Positions 51,463 to 61,037 of a DNA stretch of 64,000 nucleotides are shown piece by piece. The position numbers were made by a program, and so were the translations under genes. The notes below the pieces were generated by a model that searched no databases, was not told the origin of the DNA, and saw only the letters and a list, made by a program, of their open reading frames with translations. The stretch lies in assembly GCA_036495715.1 (NCBI GenBank), contig DASXML010000048.1:1-64000 (forward strand), read 5' to 3'. Positions within the stretch are counted from its first letter, which is position 1. The number at the start of each line of letters is the position of its first letter. This DNA comes from Scandinavium sp036495715 (GTDB lineage: Bacteria; Pseudomonadota; Gammaproteobacteria; Enterobacterales; Enterobacteriaceae).

Positions 51463-52068
51463 ATGCAAACCAGTCCTTTACTTACCGCCCTTATGGAATC
51501 CCTTCGCTGCTTGCCGGGCGTGGGCCCGAAGTCAGCGCAGCGTATGGCATTTACCCTGCTGCAGCGCGACCGCAGCGGGGGAATGCGCCTGGCGCAGGCA
51601 CTGACTCGGGCGATGTCGGAAATCGGTCATTGTGCCGATTGCCGAACGTTCACCGAGCAGGACGTGTGCAACATCTGTTCGAACCCGCGTCGCCAGGAAA
51701 ATGGCCAGATTTGCGTCGTGGAAAGCCCTGCGGACATCTACGCCATTGAGCAAACCGGGCAATTTTCCGGCCGCTATTTCGTGCTGATGGGGCATCTGTC
51801 GCCGCTTGACGGCATCGGGCCGGACGATATCGGTCTCGACAGGCTTGAGCATCGCCTGAGCAGCGAAAAGATGCAGGAAGTTATCCTCGCCACCAACCCG
51901 ACGGTGGAAGGCGAAGCCACTGCTAATTACATCGCTGAGATGTGCGGGCAATATGGCGTTGAAGCCAGCCGCATCGCCCACGGCGTGCCCGTCGGCGGCG
52001 AGCTGGAAATGGTCGATGGCACCACGCTGTCGCACTCCCTTGCCGGGCGTCACAAGATTCGTTTTTAA
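51463..52068 (+). CDS. recR: Recombination protein RecR
   Basis: The 201-residue protein equals E. coli RecR in length. It has a helix-hairpin-helix (SLRCLPGVGPKSAQRMAFTL), the C4 zinc finger (CADCRTFTEQDVCNIC) and a Toprim domain (VVESPADIYAIEQT, ATNPTVEGEATANYI). With RecF and RecO it loads RecA onto gapped DNA. Unlike in E. coli it is cut off from ybaB by a 2.7-kb insertion and a strong terminator, so it needs its own promoter in 51401-51462. Confidence 0.95.
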   Translation: MQTSPLLTALMESLRCLPGVGPKSAQRMAFTLLQRDRSGGMRLAQALTRAMSEIGHCADCRTFTEQDVCNICSNPRRQENGQICVVESPADIYAIEQTGQFSGRYFVLMGHLSPLDGIGPDDIGLDRLEHRLSSEKMQEVILATNPTVEGEATANYIAEMCGQYGVEASRIAHGVPVGGELEMVDGTTLSHSLAGRHKIRF

Positions 52069-52097
52069 CCAATCGAGAGGGCATTTTTGTCCTCTCG

Positions 52098-52126
52098 CTT
52101 GAAAAGTTCCTCTCTTAGCCCCATCT
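52098..52126 (+). promoter_or_regulatory. Sigma-32 heat-shock promoter of htpG
   Basis: CTTGAAA (52098-52104) and CCCCATCT (52119-52126) are separated by 14 bases, an excellent match to the sigma-32 consensus and to the E. coli htpG promoter. The start codon is 51 bases further on. Confidence 0.88.
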
Positions 52127-52177
52127 CCCCCTCATCGCTTATTTATTCTGTTTAATTTGGCATTGAGGAATTTTCCG

Positions 52178-54052
52178 ATGAAAGGACAAGAAACTCGCGG
52201 TTTCCAGTCAGAAGTCAAACAGCTTCTGCACCTGATGATCCATTCGCTCTACTCCAACAAAGAAATTTTCCTGCGCGAGCTGATTTCCAACGCCTCCGAT
52301 GCGGCGGATAAACTGCGTTTCCGCGCGCTGTCTGACGCCTCTCTGTATGAAGGCGACGGCGAACTGCGCGTGCGCGTCTCCTTCGATCAGGAAAAACGTA
52401 CCCTGACCATCGCCGACAACGGTATCGGTATGAACCGTGATGACGTGGTCGATCACCTGGGGACGATTGCAAAATCCGGCACCAAAGCCTTCCTGCAATC
52501 CATGGGATCCGATCAGGCGAAAGACAGCCAGCTGATCGGCCAGTTCGGCGTCGGTTTCTACTCGGCGTTTATCGTGGCCGACAAAGTGACCGTGCGTACC
52601 CGTGCGGCGGGCGATAGCGCAGAAAACGGCGTGTTCTGGGAATCGGAAGGCGAGGGTGAATACACTGTTGCTGACATCACCAAAGCGGACCGTGGCACCG
52701 AAATTACTTTGCATCTGCGCGAAGGCGAAGATGACTTCCTCAACGACTGGCGTGTCCGCTCGATCATCAGCAAATACTCCGATCACATCGCGCTGCCGGT
52801 TGAGATTGAAAAGACCGAAGAAGTGGACGGCGAAACCGTCGTTTCCTGGGAAAAAATCAACAAAGCCCAGGCGCTGTGGACCCGCAATAAGTCTGAAATC
52901 AAAGACGACGAGTACAACGAATTCTACAAACACATCGCCCACGACTTCACCGACCCATTGGCGTGGAGTCACAACCGCGTGGAAGGCAAGCAGGAATACA
53001 CCAGCCTGCTGTACATTCCGGCGCAGGCCCCGTGGGATATGTGGAACCGCGATCACAAGCACGGTCTGAAGCTGTACGTACAGCGCGTGTTCATCATGGA
53101 CGAAGCCGAGCAGTTCATGCCGAACTACCTGCGCTTCATTCGTGGCTTGATCGATTCCAACGATCTGCCGCTGAACGTCTCCCGTGAAATTCTGCAAGAC
53201 AGCACCGTGACCCGCAATCTGCGTGCTGCGCTGAGCAAGCGTGCGCTGCAAATGCTGGAAAAACTGGCGAAAAACGACGCAGAAAAATACCAGACCTTCT
53301 GGAAGCAGTTCGGCATGGTGTTGAAAGAAGGTCCGGCAGAAGACAACGATAACCAACAGGCTATCGCAAAACTGCTGCGCTTCGCGTCCACGCATACCGA
53401 CTCTTCCGAGCAGACCGTATCACTGGAAGACTATGTGTCGCGCATGAAAGAAGGGCAGGAAAAAATCTATTACATCACCGCAGACAGCTACGCTGCGGCG
53501 AAGAGCAGCCCGCATCTGGAACTGCTGCGTAAGAAAGGGATTGAAGTGCTGCTGTTGTCCGATCGTATCGACGAATGGATGATGAGCTACCTGACCGAAT
53601 TCGACGGTAAGGCGTTCCAGTCCGTGTCGAAAGCTGACGAATCTCTCGACAAACTGGCGGATGAAGTGGATGAAACCACCAAAGAAGCCGAAAAAGCGCT
53701 GGAGCCGTTCGTTGGTCGCGTGAAAACCCTGCTGGGCGATCGCGTGAAAGAAGTGCGTCTGACGCACCGTCTGACCGACACCCCGGCGATTGTGACCACC
53801 GAAGCCGACGAAATGAGCACCCAGATGGCGAAACTGTTTGCCGCTGCGGGCCAGAGCGTACCGGAAGTGAAATACCTCTTCGAGCTGAACCCGGATCATG
53901 CGCTGGTGAAACGCGCAGCAGAGACTCAGGATGAAGCGCAGTTTGGTGAGTGGATTGAACTGCTGCTGGATCAGGCCCTGTTTGCCGAGCGCGGCACGCT
54001 GGAAGATCCGAACCTGTTTATCAAGCGTATGAACCAGTTACTGGTGTCCTAA
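52178..54052 (+). CDS. htpG: Hsp90-family chaperone HtpG
   Basis: The ATG at 52178, after AGGAA, gives 624 residues, as in E. coli. The N-terminal ATPase (residues 1-215) has ELISNASDAADKLR, DNGIGM and GQFGVGFYSAF. The middle domain carries RGLIDSNDLPLNVSREILQ, and the C-terminal dimerisation domain ends NQLLVS. It acts in the cytoplasm on late folding intermediates with DnaK. Expression from a sigma-32 promoter is evident. Confidence 0.96.
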   Translation: MKGQETRGFQSEVKQLLHLMIHSLYSNKEIFLRELISNASDAADKLRFRALSDASLYEGDGELRVRVSFDQEKRTLTIADNGIGMNRDDVVDHLGTIAKSGTKAFLQSMGSDQAKDSQLIGQFGVGFYSAFIVADKVTVRTRAAGDSAENGVFWESEGEGEYTVADITKADRGTEITLHLREGEDDFLNDWRVRSIISKYSDHIALPVEIEKTEEVDGETVVSWEKINKAQALWTRNKSEIKDDEYNEFYKHIAHDFTDPLAWSHNRVEGKQEYTSLLYIPAQAPWDMWNRDHKHGLKLYVQRVFIMDEAEQFMPNYLRFIRGLIDSNDLPLNVSREILQDSTVTRNLRAALSKRALQMLEKLAKNDAEKYQTFWKQFGMVLKEGPAEDNDNQQAIAKLLRFASTHTDSSEQTVSLEDYVSRMKEGQEKIYYITADSYAAAKSSPHLELLRKKGIEVLLLSDRIDEWMMSYLTEFDGKAFQSVSKADESLDKLADEVDETTKEAEKALEPFVGRVKTLLGDRVKEVRLTHRLTDTPAIVTTEADEMSTQMAKLFAAAGQSVPEVKYLFELNPDHALVKRAAETQDEAQFGEWIELLLDQALFAERGTLEDPNLFIKRMNQLLVS

Positions 54053-54075
54053 GACTGCATAATCTTAGTCAGTAG

Positions 54076-54105
54076 GCCCGGCAGCCATTGCGCCGCCGGG
54101 CTTTT
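54076..54105 (+). terminator. htpG terminator
   Basis: GCCCGGC (54076-54082) and GCCGGGC (54095-54101) pair, followed by TTTT. Confidence 0.75.
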
Positions 54106-54273
54106 CTGGCAGTGCGCCGGTGGTGCAAAGCTTACCGGCTCTACGCGTTATAGCCCCAATTATTCTCTTCGTTAACCGTTTCAGCCCGCCCGCCTTCCTT
54201 GAGCGAGCCGCCGTCTGGTGGTATCGTTTAGCGCTTTTGAAAAATTGAATCAACATTTGAGGGGATTTTCGCA

Positions 54274-54918
54274 ATGCGTATTATTCTGCTTGGCGCTCCG
54301 GGCGCGGGTAAAGGAACTCAGGCGCAGTTCATCATGGAGAAGTACGGTATTCCGCAGATCTCCACCGGTGACATGCTGCGTGCCGCAGTAAAATCAGGCT
54401 CCGAGCTCGGCAAACAAGCGAAAGACATCATGGACGCGGGCAAGCTGGTGACCGATGAGCTGGTTATCGCCCTGGTGAAAGAGCGCATTGCGCAGGAAGA
54501 TTGCCGTAACGGTTTCCTGCTGGACGGCTTCCCACGCACGATTCCGCAGGCTGATGCCATGAAAGAAGCCGGCATCAAGGTTGATTACGTGCTGGAATTC
54601 GATGTGCCGGACGATCTTATCGTTGATCGTATCATCGGTCGTCGCGTTCACGCCGCTTCTGGCCGTGTTTACCACATCAAATTCAACCCACCAAAAGTGG
54701 AAGGCAAAGATGATGTGACCGGCGAAGCGCTGACCACCCGTAAAGACGATCAGGAAGAAACCGTGCGTAAGCGCCTGGTGGAATACCATCAGATGACCGC
54801 GCCGCTGATCGGCTACTACTCCAAAGAAGCGCAGGCTGGCAACACCCAGTATGCCAAAGTTGACGGCACTCAAGCCGTGGCTGACGTTCGCGCTGAACTG
54901 GAAAAGATTCTCGGCTAA
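54274..54918 (+). CDS. adk: Adenylate kinase
   Basis: The 214-residue enzyme matches E. coli Adk. It has the P-loop GAPGAGKGTQ, the AMP-binding STGDMLRAAV, FLLDGFPRTI, and a long LID (residues about 120-160, GRRVHAASGRVYHIKFNPPK), without the zinc cysteines of Gram-positive forms. It interconverts ATP plus AMP and two ADP. GAGGGG lies upstream of the ATG. An ERIC-like element follows. Confidence 0.96.
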   Translation: MRIILLGAPGAGKGTQAQFIMEKYGIPQISTGDMLRAAVKSGSELGKQAKDIMDAGKLVTDELVIALVKERIAQEDCRNGFLLDGFPRTIPQADAMKEAGIKVDYVLEFDVPDDLIVDRIIGRRVHAASGRVYHIKFNPPKVEGKDDVTGEALTTRKDDQEETVRKRLVEYHQMTAPLIGYYSKEAQAGNTQYAKVDGTQAVADVRAELEKILG

Positions 54919-54935
54919 TCGCGTTCAAACCACGA

Positions 54936-55045
54936 AATCATTCGGGGTGCATCGCGGCGGCAAGTGCGCGGATCCCCAGGAACATGGACGACTATGTGAC
55001 TGGGGTGAGTGCATGCAGCCAACAAAAAGGCAGCCTGAAAGATGA
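54936..55045 (-). repeat. ERIC-like palindromic element between adk and hemH
   Basis: The segment contains GGCGGCAAGTG, GGATCCCCAGGA and GTGACTGGGGTGAG, corresponding to the ERIC consensus (the ERIC1/ERIC2 primer regions). The orientation is opposite to the copy at 60783. The outer arms are diverged. It is followed at 55052-55074 by a separate perfect hairpin with arms CTCACCTGG and CCAGGTGAG. Confidence 0.75.
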
Positions 55046-55164
55046 TGTGGCTCACCTGGGTTCACCAGGTGAGAAAATTTCTCATTTTGCCTTTCACACC
55101 GATAGATACTTCCCCGCCCCATTTCGGCTACAATTATCAGCCATTTAACGACGAAGAGGCGGTA

Positions 55165-56127
55165 ATGCGTCAGACGAAACCCGGTATTCTGTTAGCGAAC
55201 CTCGGCACGCCCGATGCACCTACGCCGCAAGCGGTCAAACGCTACCTGCGCCAGTTCCTGAGCGATATTCGCGTGGTGGATACGCCACGACTCCTGTGGT
55301 GGCCAATACTGCGTGGTGTGATCCTGCCGCTGCGCTCGGCGCGCGTGGCGAAACTCTACCAGTCCGTGTGGATGGAAGAGGGGTCGCCACTGCTGGTTTA
55401 TAGTCGTCAGCAACAGCAGGCGCTGGCTAAACGCCTACCGGACACGCCGGTGGTGCTTGGCATGAGTTACGGCTCGCCGTCGCTGCAAAGCGCGGTAGAC
55501 GAGCTGCTGGCGCAGGACGTTGACCATATCGTGGTGTTGCCGCTGTATCCGCAATATTCTTGCTCGACCGTAGCGGCCGTGTGGGATGAATTGGCGCGTA
55601 TTCTTGCCCCGAAACGCTTCATTCCTGGCGTGTCGTTTATCCGCGATTACGCAGACGACAACGGTTATATTCAGGCGTTAGCGAACAGCGCCAAAGCCTC
55701 GTTTGCCGAACACGGTGAGCCGGACGTGCTGTTGCTGTCTTATCACGGCATTCCCCAGCGCTATGGCGATGAAGGTGATGACTATCCGCAGCGTTGCCGC
55801 GATACCACGCGCGAGCTGGTTTCCGCGCTCGGTATTTCTCACGACAAAGTGATGATGACTTTCCAGTCGCGTTTTGGTCGTGAACCGTGGCTGGCGCCGT
55901 ACACCGATGAAACCCTGAAAATGCTCGGCGAAAAAGGCGTGAAGCATGTGCAGGTGATGTGTCCGGGGTTCTCGGCGGATTGTCTCGAAACGCTGGAAGA
56001 AATCGCGGTGCAGAACAAAGAGTTCTTCCTCGAAGCCGGTGGCGAAAAATACACGTACATTCCGGCGCTGAATGCCTCCGCCGAACATATTGAGATGATG
56101 GTTAATCTGACCGCGCCATACCGCTAA
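55165..56127 (+). CDS. hemH: Ferrochelatase
   Basis: The ATG at 55165, after GAGGCGG, gives 320 residues, equal to E. coli HemH. An ATG at 55042 would start inside repeat sequence. The family signature LLLSYHGIPQRY includes the catalytic histidine, and YPQYSCSTVAAVWDE and SRFGREPWLAPYTDETL are present. It inserts ferrous iron into protoporphyrin IX at the inner membrane, the last step of haem synthesis. Confidence 0.95.
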   Translation: MRQTKPGILLANLGTPDAPTPQAVKRYLRQFLSDIRVVDTPRLLWWPILRGVILPLRSARVAKLYQSVWMEEGSPLLVYSRQQQQALAKRLPDTPVVLGMSYGSPSLQSAVDELLAQDVDHIVVLPLYPQYSCSTVAAVWDELARILAPKRFIPGVSFIRDYADDNGYIQALANSAKASFAEHGEPDVLLLSYHGIPQRYGDEGDDYPQRCRDTTRELVSALGISHDKVMMTFQSRFGREPWLAPYTDETLKMLGEKGVKHVQVMCPGFSADCLETLEEIAVQNKEFFLEAGGEKYTYIPALNASAEHIEMMVNLTAPYR

Positions 56128-56200
56128 GCGCGTACCGGCAGCGAACGGGTGGGGAATATGCTACTATTCTCCGCTTGTTCACAGCCATCGACCGCAGCCC

Positions 56201-57505
56201 ATGAAATTTCCCGGTAAACGCAAATCCAAACACTATTTCCCCGTTAATGCCCGTGACCCGCTGTTGCAGCAAATCCAGCCTGAAACCGAAACTAACGCCT
56301 CATGGGTGGTGGGTATCGATCAGACGCTGGTGGATATCGAAGCCAAAGTCGACGATACCTTTGTTGAACGTTATGGCCTGAGCAGCGGTCATTCGCTGGT
56401 GATTGAAGATGACGTCGCGGAAGCGCTTTACCAGGAGCTGGTGACCAACAATCTGATTACCCACCAGTTCGCCGGTGGCACCATCGGCAACACCATGCAC
56501 AATTATTCCGTGCTGGCAGATGACCGCTCGGTGCTGCTCGGCGTGATGTGCAGCAATATCGAAATCGGTGGCTACGCTTACCGTTACCTCTGCAACACCT
56601 CTAGCCGCACCGATCTTAACTATTTACAAGGCGTTAATGGCCCGATTGGTCGCTGCTTTACGTTAATTAGCGACAACGGCGAACGAACGTTTGCTATCAG
56701 CCCAGGGCACATGAATCAGCTGCAAGCCGACAGCATTCCGGAAGAGGTGATTGCCGGCGCGTCTGCACTGGTGTTGACGTCCTATCTGGTGCGCTGCAAG
56801 CCGGGCGAACCGATGCGTGAAGCGACATTGAAAGCCGTCGAATACGCGAAAAAGCATGACGTGCCGGTGGTGCTGACGCTCGGGACGAAATACGTTATTG
56901 CCGACGATCCGGCATGGTGGCAGACCTTCCTGAAAGAGAATGTCTCGATTCTGGCCATGAACGAAGAAGAAGCCGAAGCGCTGACCGGTATTGCCGATCC
57001 GCTGCTGGCATCTGACAAAGCGCTGGACTGGGTCGATTTAGTGCTCTGCACCGCCGGGCCTGTTGGGTTGTATATGGCGGGTTTCACCGAAGACGAGAAG
57101 AAGCGCCTGACGCAGCACCCGCTGCTGCCAGGGGCGATTGCCGAATTCAACCAGTACGAATTCAGCCGCGCGATGCGCCATAAAGATTGCCAGCAGCCGC
57201 TGCGTATCTATTCTCACATCGCGCCGTACATGGGCGGGCCTGAGAAAATCATGAACACCAACGGCGCGGGCGATGGCGCACTCGCAGCACTTCTGCATGA
57301 CATTACCGCCAACAGCTATCACCGCAGCAATGTGCCGAATTCCAGCAAACACGAATTTGCGTGGCTGACGTATTCTTCGTTGGCGCAGGTGTGTAAATAC
57401 GCCAATCGCGTGAGCTATCAGGTGCTGAATCAGCATTCGCCACGTTTGACGCGCGGTTTACCGGAGCGGGAAGACAGTCTGGAAGAGTCTTACTGGGAAC
57501 GCTAA
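56201..57505 (+). CDS. gsk: Inosine-guanosine kinase
   Basis: The 434-residue PfkB-family enzyme has GGTIGNTMHNYSVLADD near the nucleoside site and the ATP/anion-hole motif MNTNGAGDGALAALLHD with the catalytic aspartate. It phosphorylates guanosine and inosine in purine salvage and is a target of stringent-response nucleotides in E. coli. It follows hemH by 73 bases and is followed by a terminator and convergent ybaL. Confidence 0.95.
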   Translation: MKFPGKRKSKHYFPVNARDPLLQQIQPETETNASWVVGIDQTLVDIEAKVDDTFVERYGLSSGHSLVIEDDVAEALYQELVTNNLITHQFAGGTIGNTMHNYSVLADDRSVLLGVMCSNIEIGGYAYRYLCNTSSRTDLNYLQGVNGPIGRCFTLISDNGERTFAISPGHMNQLQADSIPEEVIAGASALVLTSYLVRCKPGEPMREATLKAVEYAKKHDVPVVLTLGTKYVIADDPAWWQTFLKENVSILAMNEEEAEALTGIADPLLASDKALDWVDLVLCTAGPVGLYMAGFTEDEKKRLTQHPLLPGAIAEFNQYEFSRAMRHKDCQQPLRIYSHIAPYMGGPEKIMNTNGAGDGALAALLHDITANSYHRSNVPNSSKHEFAWLTYSSLAQVCKYANRVSYQVLNQHSPRLTRGLPEREDSLEESYWER

Positions 57506-57579
57506 GTGCGCCCCGGCGGCATGATGCTTGTCGGGGTTACGTTATCAATACCGTAAGCCGTCCGGCGTTAAAATGTAGG

Positions 57580-57610
57580 CCTGCTAAGCGAAACGCCAGC
57601 AGGTTTTTTT
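57580..57610 (+). terminator. gsk terminator
   Basis: CCTGCT (57580-57585) and AGCAGG (57598-57603) form a stem followed by seven T residues. A REP-like GC-rich sequence lies just before it at about 57508-57562. Confidence 0.8.
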
Positions 57611-59286
57611 TATCCGTTGACGGTTCCACTCACCGCCGGTTTCTCCAGCAGCGTCAGCATGGTGTTGGCAATCTCGCGCTCACCCATCACCACTTTATCT
57701 GCACCGCGTTCGGTAATGTAATCGACTTCATCGTCATAATGCGCACGGGCGATAATCTCAATCGTCGGGCATTTTTCACGCGCAGAGGCGACAATCTCCC
57801 CGGCTTCATAGCCGTTCGGGATCGTCAGCAATAGCCAGCGCGCGCAGTCGAGATGCGCCAGGTTCATTATCTCTTCGCTCGCCGCATTGCCCAACACTGC
57901 CCGAATGCCACGTTCACGCAGCTCATCGACGCGTGTGCGCGACGTTTCAATCACTACCAGCGGAATGCCCTGCGCCAGCAGTTTCTCGCCAAGCAGACTG
58001 CCGACGCGACCAAAGCCAACCAACAGCGCGTGATTGCAGATATCCACCGGGATCTGTTTTTCGTCCTCAATGGCTTCTTCTAAGGTTTGCTCTTCAAGGG
58101 TTTCGGTCTTATCGAGGTATTTTTCCAGCACCGCAAACAATATCGGGTTGAGCATAATTGACAGGATCGCACCCGCCAGTACCAGATTCAGCCCGGCTTG
58201 CGGCAGTAAATTCAGCGCCATGCCAAGCCCGGCGAGGATAAAGGCGAATTCACCAATCTGCGCGAGGCTGGTGGCAATAGTCAGGGCGGTACGTTGAGAG
58301 TGGCCAAACAGACGCACCAGCAGGAAAGCGGCGGCAGATTTACCAAAAATGATAATTGCCAGCGTGCCGAGCACCGCCAGCGGTTGCTCGATAAGGATCA
58401 TCGGGTCGAACAACATGCCAACGGAAACAAAGAACAGCACCGCAAACGCATCGCGCAGCGGCAGCGTATCGTGCGCCGCGCGGTGGCTTAACTCTGATTC
58501 GTTCAGCACCATACCCGCGAAGAATGCGCCGAGGGCGAAGGAGACATCGAACAGCTCAACCGCGCCAAAGGCAATGCCTAACGCCAGCGCCAGCACCGAA
58601 AGGGTGAACAGCTCGCGTGAACCGGTGGCGGCGCTACGGGCCAAAATCCACGGTACCAGACGACGGCCTACCAGCAGCATCACGGCGATAAAGGCGACAA
58701 CTTTGCCGATGGTCAGGCTGAGATCGAGCGCCAGCGTCGCAAAACCGACGTTGCCCTGTTCCATCATGCTGGCAATCGCTGGCAGCATCACCAGCGTCAG
58801 CACCATCACCAGATCTTCCACAATCAACCAGCCAATGGCGATTTGCCCGCGCTGGCTATCGATTAATTGCCTTTCTTCAAGTGCGCGCAGCAGCACCACG
58901 GTACTGGCGGTTGAGAGACATAATCCAAAGACGATGCCGGTCATCAGCGACCAGCCTAATCCCGCAGAAAGCGCCATACCCAGCAACGTTGCCACCGCAA
59001 TCTGGGCAATCGCACCGGGAATGGCGATGGCCTTTACCGCCATCAAATCCTTCAACGAGAAGTGTAAACCAACGCCGAACATCAGCAGAATGACGCCGAG
59101 TTCTGCCAGTTCAGCGGCTAAATGGGTATCGGCAACAAAGCCTGGGGTAAACGGTCCGGACAGAACACCGGCTAATAAATAACCCACCAGAGGAGAAATA
59201 CGCAGTTTGTTGGCAATCATGCCGAAGATAAAGGCGAGGACGAGCCCCCCGACAATGGTGGTAATTAGCGGTGTGGCGTGATGCAT
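57610..59286 (-). CDS. ybaL: KefB-type cation/proton antiporter YbaL
   Basis: The 558-residue CPA2 transporter (E. coli YbaL 558) has about twelve membrane segments (residues 1-385), with SPLVGYLLAGVLSGPFTPG and FDVSFALGAFFAGMVLNESE. A cytoplasmic Rossmann RCK/TrkA-N domain follows (about 415-540: HALLVGFGRVGSLLGEKLL, VLGNAASEEIMNLAHLDCA). It is thought to move potassium or another cation against protons. It is convergent with gsk. Confidence 0.93.
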   Translation of the reverse strand: MHHATPLITTIVGGLVLAFIFGMIANKLRISPLVGYLLAGVLSGPFTPGFVADTHLAAELAELGVILLMFGVGLHFSLKDLMAVKAIAIPGAIAQIAVATLLGMALSAGLGWSLMTGIVFGLCLSTASTVVLLRALEERQLIDSQRGQIAIGWLIVEDLVMVLTLVMLPAIASMMEQGNVGFATLALDLSLTIGKVVAFIAVMLLVGRRLVPWILARSAATGSRELFTLSVLALALGIAFGAVELFDVSFALGAFFAGMVLNESELSHRAAHDTLPLRDAFAVLFFVSVGMLFDPMILIEQPLAVLGTLAIIIFGKSAAAFLLVRLFGHSQRTALTIATSLAQIGEFAFILAGLGMALNLLPQAGLNLVLAGAILSIMLNPILFAVLEKYLDKTETLEEQTLEEAIEDEKQIPVDICNHALLVGFGRVGSLLGEKLLAQGIPLVVIETSRTRVDELRERGIRAVLGNAASEEIMNLAHLDCARWLLLTIPNGYEAGEIVASAREKCPTIEIIARAHYDDEVDYITERGADKVVMGEREIANTMLTLLEKPAVSGTVNG

Positions 59287-59485
59287 TCCGTCTCCTTTCG
59301 TGGCTGCTATTTCCTGTTTTGGCGAAAAACGCCAAAAACCGAGTAATAGTTTATGACAATTTCAGCCGTTCTGTTTATGAATTATTATTGAATTTAGCGG
59401 AAAAAAGGAATTAGAGCCTTAAATGGCACGGATGGGAAAAGAGAGCAGGTTAATGTCGAAGCATGTTGATAAATAGAAGGGAATA

Positions 59486-59518
59486 GGCCGTCAGAATTTC
59501 AATCTGACGGCCAGAAAA
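59486..59518 (-). terminator. Inverted repeat downstream of fsr
   Basis: GGCCGTCAGA (59486-59495) and TCTGACGGCC (59503-59512) pair perfectly. On the minus strand the stem follows the fsr stop and is followed by TATTCCCTTC, so termination may be partial. Confidence 0.55.
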
Positions 59519-60739
59519 TCAGGCTTTATGACGGTTGTCAGGCAGGAATATGGTCAACATCCCCAGTAATGGCAGGAAAGCACAGATTTTATAGACCTCT
59601 TCGATGCTAGTATGGTCGGCAACTACGCCTAACACCGCGGCGCCAAGGCCACCCATGCCGAAAGCGAAGCCGAAGAATAATCCTGAAACCATGCCGATTC
59701 GGCCCGGTAATAGCTCTTGGGCGTACACCAGAATGGCAGAAAAGGCCGAGGCGAGGATAAATCCAATGATCACCGTTAAAATGCCGGTCCATTCAAGCGT
59801 GGCGTAGGGTAAAACGAGCGTGAAGGGCGCAACACCGAGAATAGATCCCCAAATAACATATTTACGTCCAATTTTATCGCCCACAGGCCCGCCAATCACG
59901 GTTCCAGCTGCCACGGCAAACAGGAAGGCGAACAGGTGGAACTGTGCGTTCTGCACCGATAACCCAAACTTATGCATCAGATAAAAGGTGTAATAGCTGC
60001 TGATGCTCGCCATATAGAAGTATTTCGAGAAAATCAGCAACAACAGCACGCTAACGGCCAGAATCACTTTGTTGCGTGGCAGCGGATTCACCACCGTCGT
60101 TTTCGGTTTGCCCTTGTTCAAACGGTGCTGAGCGGCATACCAGCGGCTGACCTGCGCCAGAACCACAATCGCCAGCAGCGCGGCGAGGACGAACCAGGAG
60201 ACATTGCCTCTACCGTAAGGCGCGATAATCAGCGCCGCCAGCAAGGGGCCGAGCGAACTGCCGAAGTTACCGCCGACCTGGAACAGGGACTGCGCCAGAC
60301 CGTGACGGCCACCGGAGGCCATGCGTGCCACGCGTGACGATTCCGGATGGAACACAGAAGAACCGGTTCCGACCAGCGCCGCAGCGATAACCACCGCTTC
60401 AAAACTGCCTGCCATCGCTAACAGCACCAACCCGCTGAGGGTAAAGCACATACCTACCGGCAACGACCACGGCATCGGGTATTTATCCGTCCAGTAACCC
60501 ACCACCGGCTGCAGCAGCGAGGAAGTGAGCTGGAAGGTCAGAGTGATCATCCCGATCTGCACAAAGGTGAGAGAGAACTCAGATTGCAGCAGCGGGTAAA
60601 TCGCCAGGATCAGCGACTGGATCATGTCATTGAGCAGGTGAGAAAGGCTTATCGCCCCTAAGATGCCAAAGGAGGTTCGGGCCTTTTGCGGCGGCGCAGA
60701 CGGGCCTGACAGCGTCGGACTGGTTTCACTGATTGCCAT
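59519..60739 (-). CDS. fsr: Fosmidomycin resistance MFS efflux protein Fsr
   Basis: The ATG at 60739 gives 406 residues, as in E. coli; an ATG at 60787 would extend into ERIC sequence. Twelve membrane segments are predicted. Conserved stretches are KARTSFGILGAISLSHLLND, FQLTSSLLQPVVGYWTDKYP and VGTGSSVFHPESSRVARMAS. It exports fosmidomycin, probably by proton antiport; the natural substrate is unknown. Confidence 0.94.
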   Translation of the reverse strand: MAISETSPTLSGPSAPPQKARTSFGILGAISLSHLLNDMIQSLILAIYPLLQSEFSLTFVQIGMITLTFQLTSSLLQPVVGYWTDKYPMPWSLPVGMCFTLSGLVLLAMAGSFEAVVIAAALVGTGSSVFHPESSRVARMASGGRHGLAQSLFQVGGNFGSSLGPLLAALIIAPYGRGNVSWFVLAALLAIVVLAQVSRWYAAQHRLNKGKPKTTVVNPLPRNKVILAVSVLLLLIFSKYFYMASISSYYTFYLMHKFGLSVQNAQFHLFAFLFAVAAGTVIGGPVGDKIGRKYVIWGSILGVAPFTLVLPYATLEWTGILTVIIGFILASAFSAILVYAQELLPGRIGMVSGLFFGFAFGMGGLGAAVLGVVADHTSIEEVYKICAFLPLLGMLTIFLPDNRHKA

Positions 60740-60782
60740 AGAATTCACTTTAAAGTTGATTTGCGATGTTAGGAATTTACCC

Positions 60783-60900
60783 GTCATACTTCGAGCTACA
60801 GGTGTGTTGGCTGCATTCCCTCACCTCAGTCACTTACTCAAGTAAGCGCCTGAGGATTCACTCATTTGCCGCCTGCCTGTAACTCGAATTATTTAGGGTA
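60783..60900 (+). repeat. ERIC element between fsr and ushA
   Basis: CCTCACCTCAGTCACTTACT and AAGTAAGCGCCTGAGGATTC are the two central ERIC arms (complements of the ERIC2 and ERIC1R primer sequences). Outer arms TTCGAGCTACAGG and CCTGTAACTCGAA pair. The element is near full length and lies divergently between fsr and ushA. Confidence 0.88.
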
Positions 60901-61037
60901 ATGGTAAGCGCTAATAATTATCAGACTAAGATAACTGGCTCAGGCGTTTGAAGAAAGTCTCAATTCTGAAAACAAAGTTGTCTATGCTTGTTACGCATTG
61001 TAATTTCTACATTTGCCATTCAGTCAGGGAGAGAGTC

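Noticed and set aside
52208..53395. 395-codon open frame on the minus strand inside htpG
   Set aside because: Antisense to a conserved chaperone gene. Codon bias of the true gene explains the lack of stops; no ribosome binding site or motif was found.
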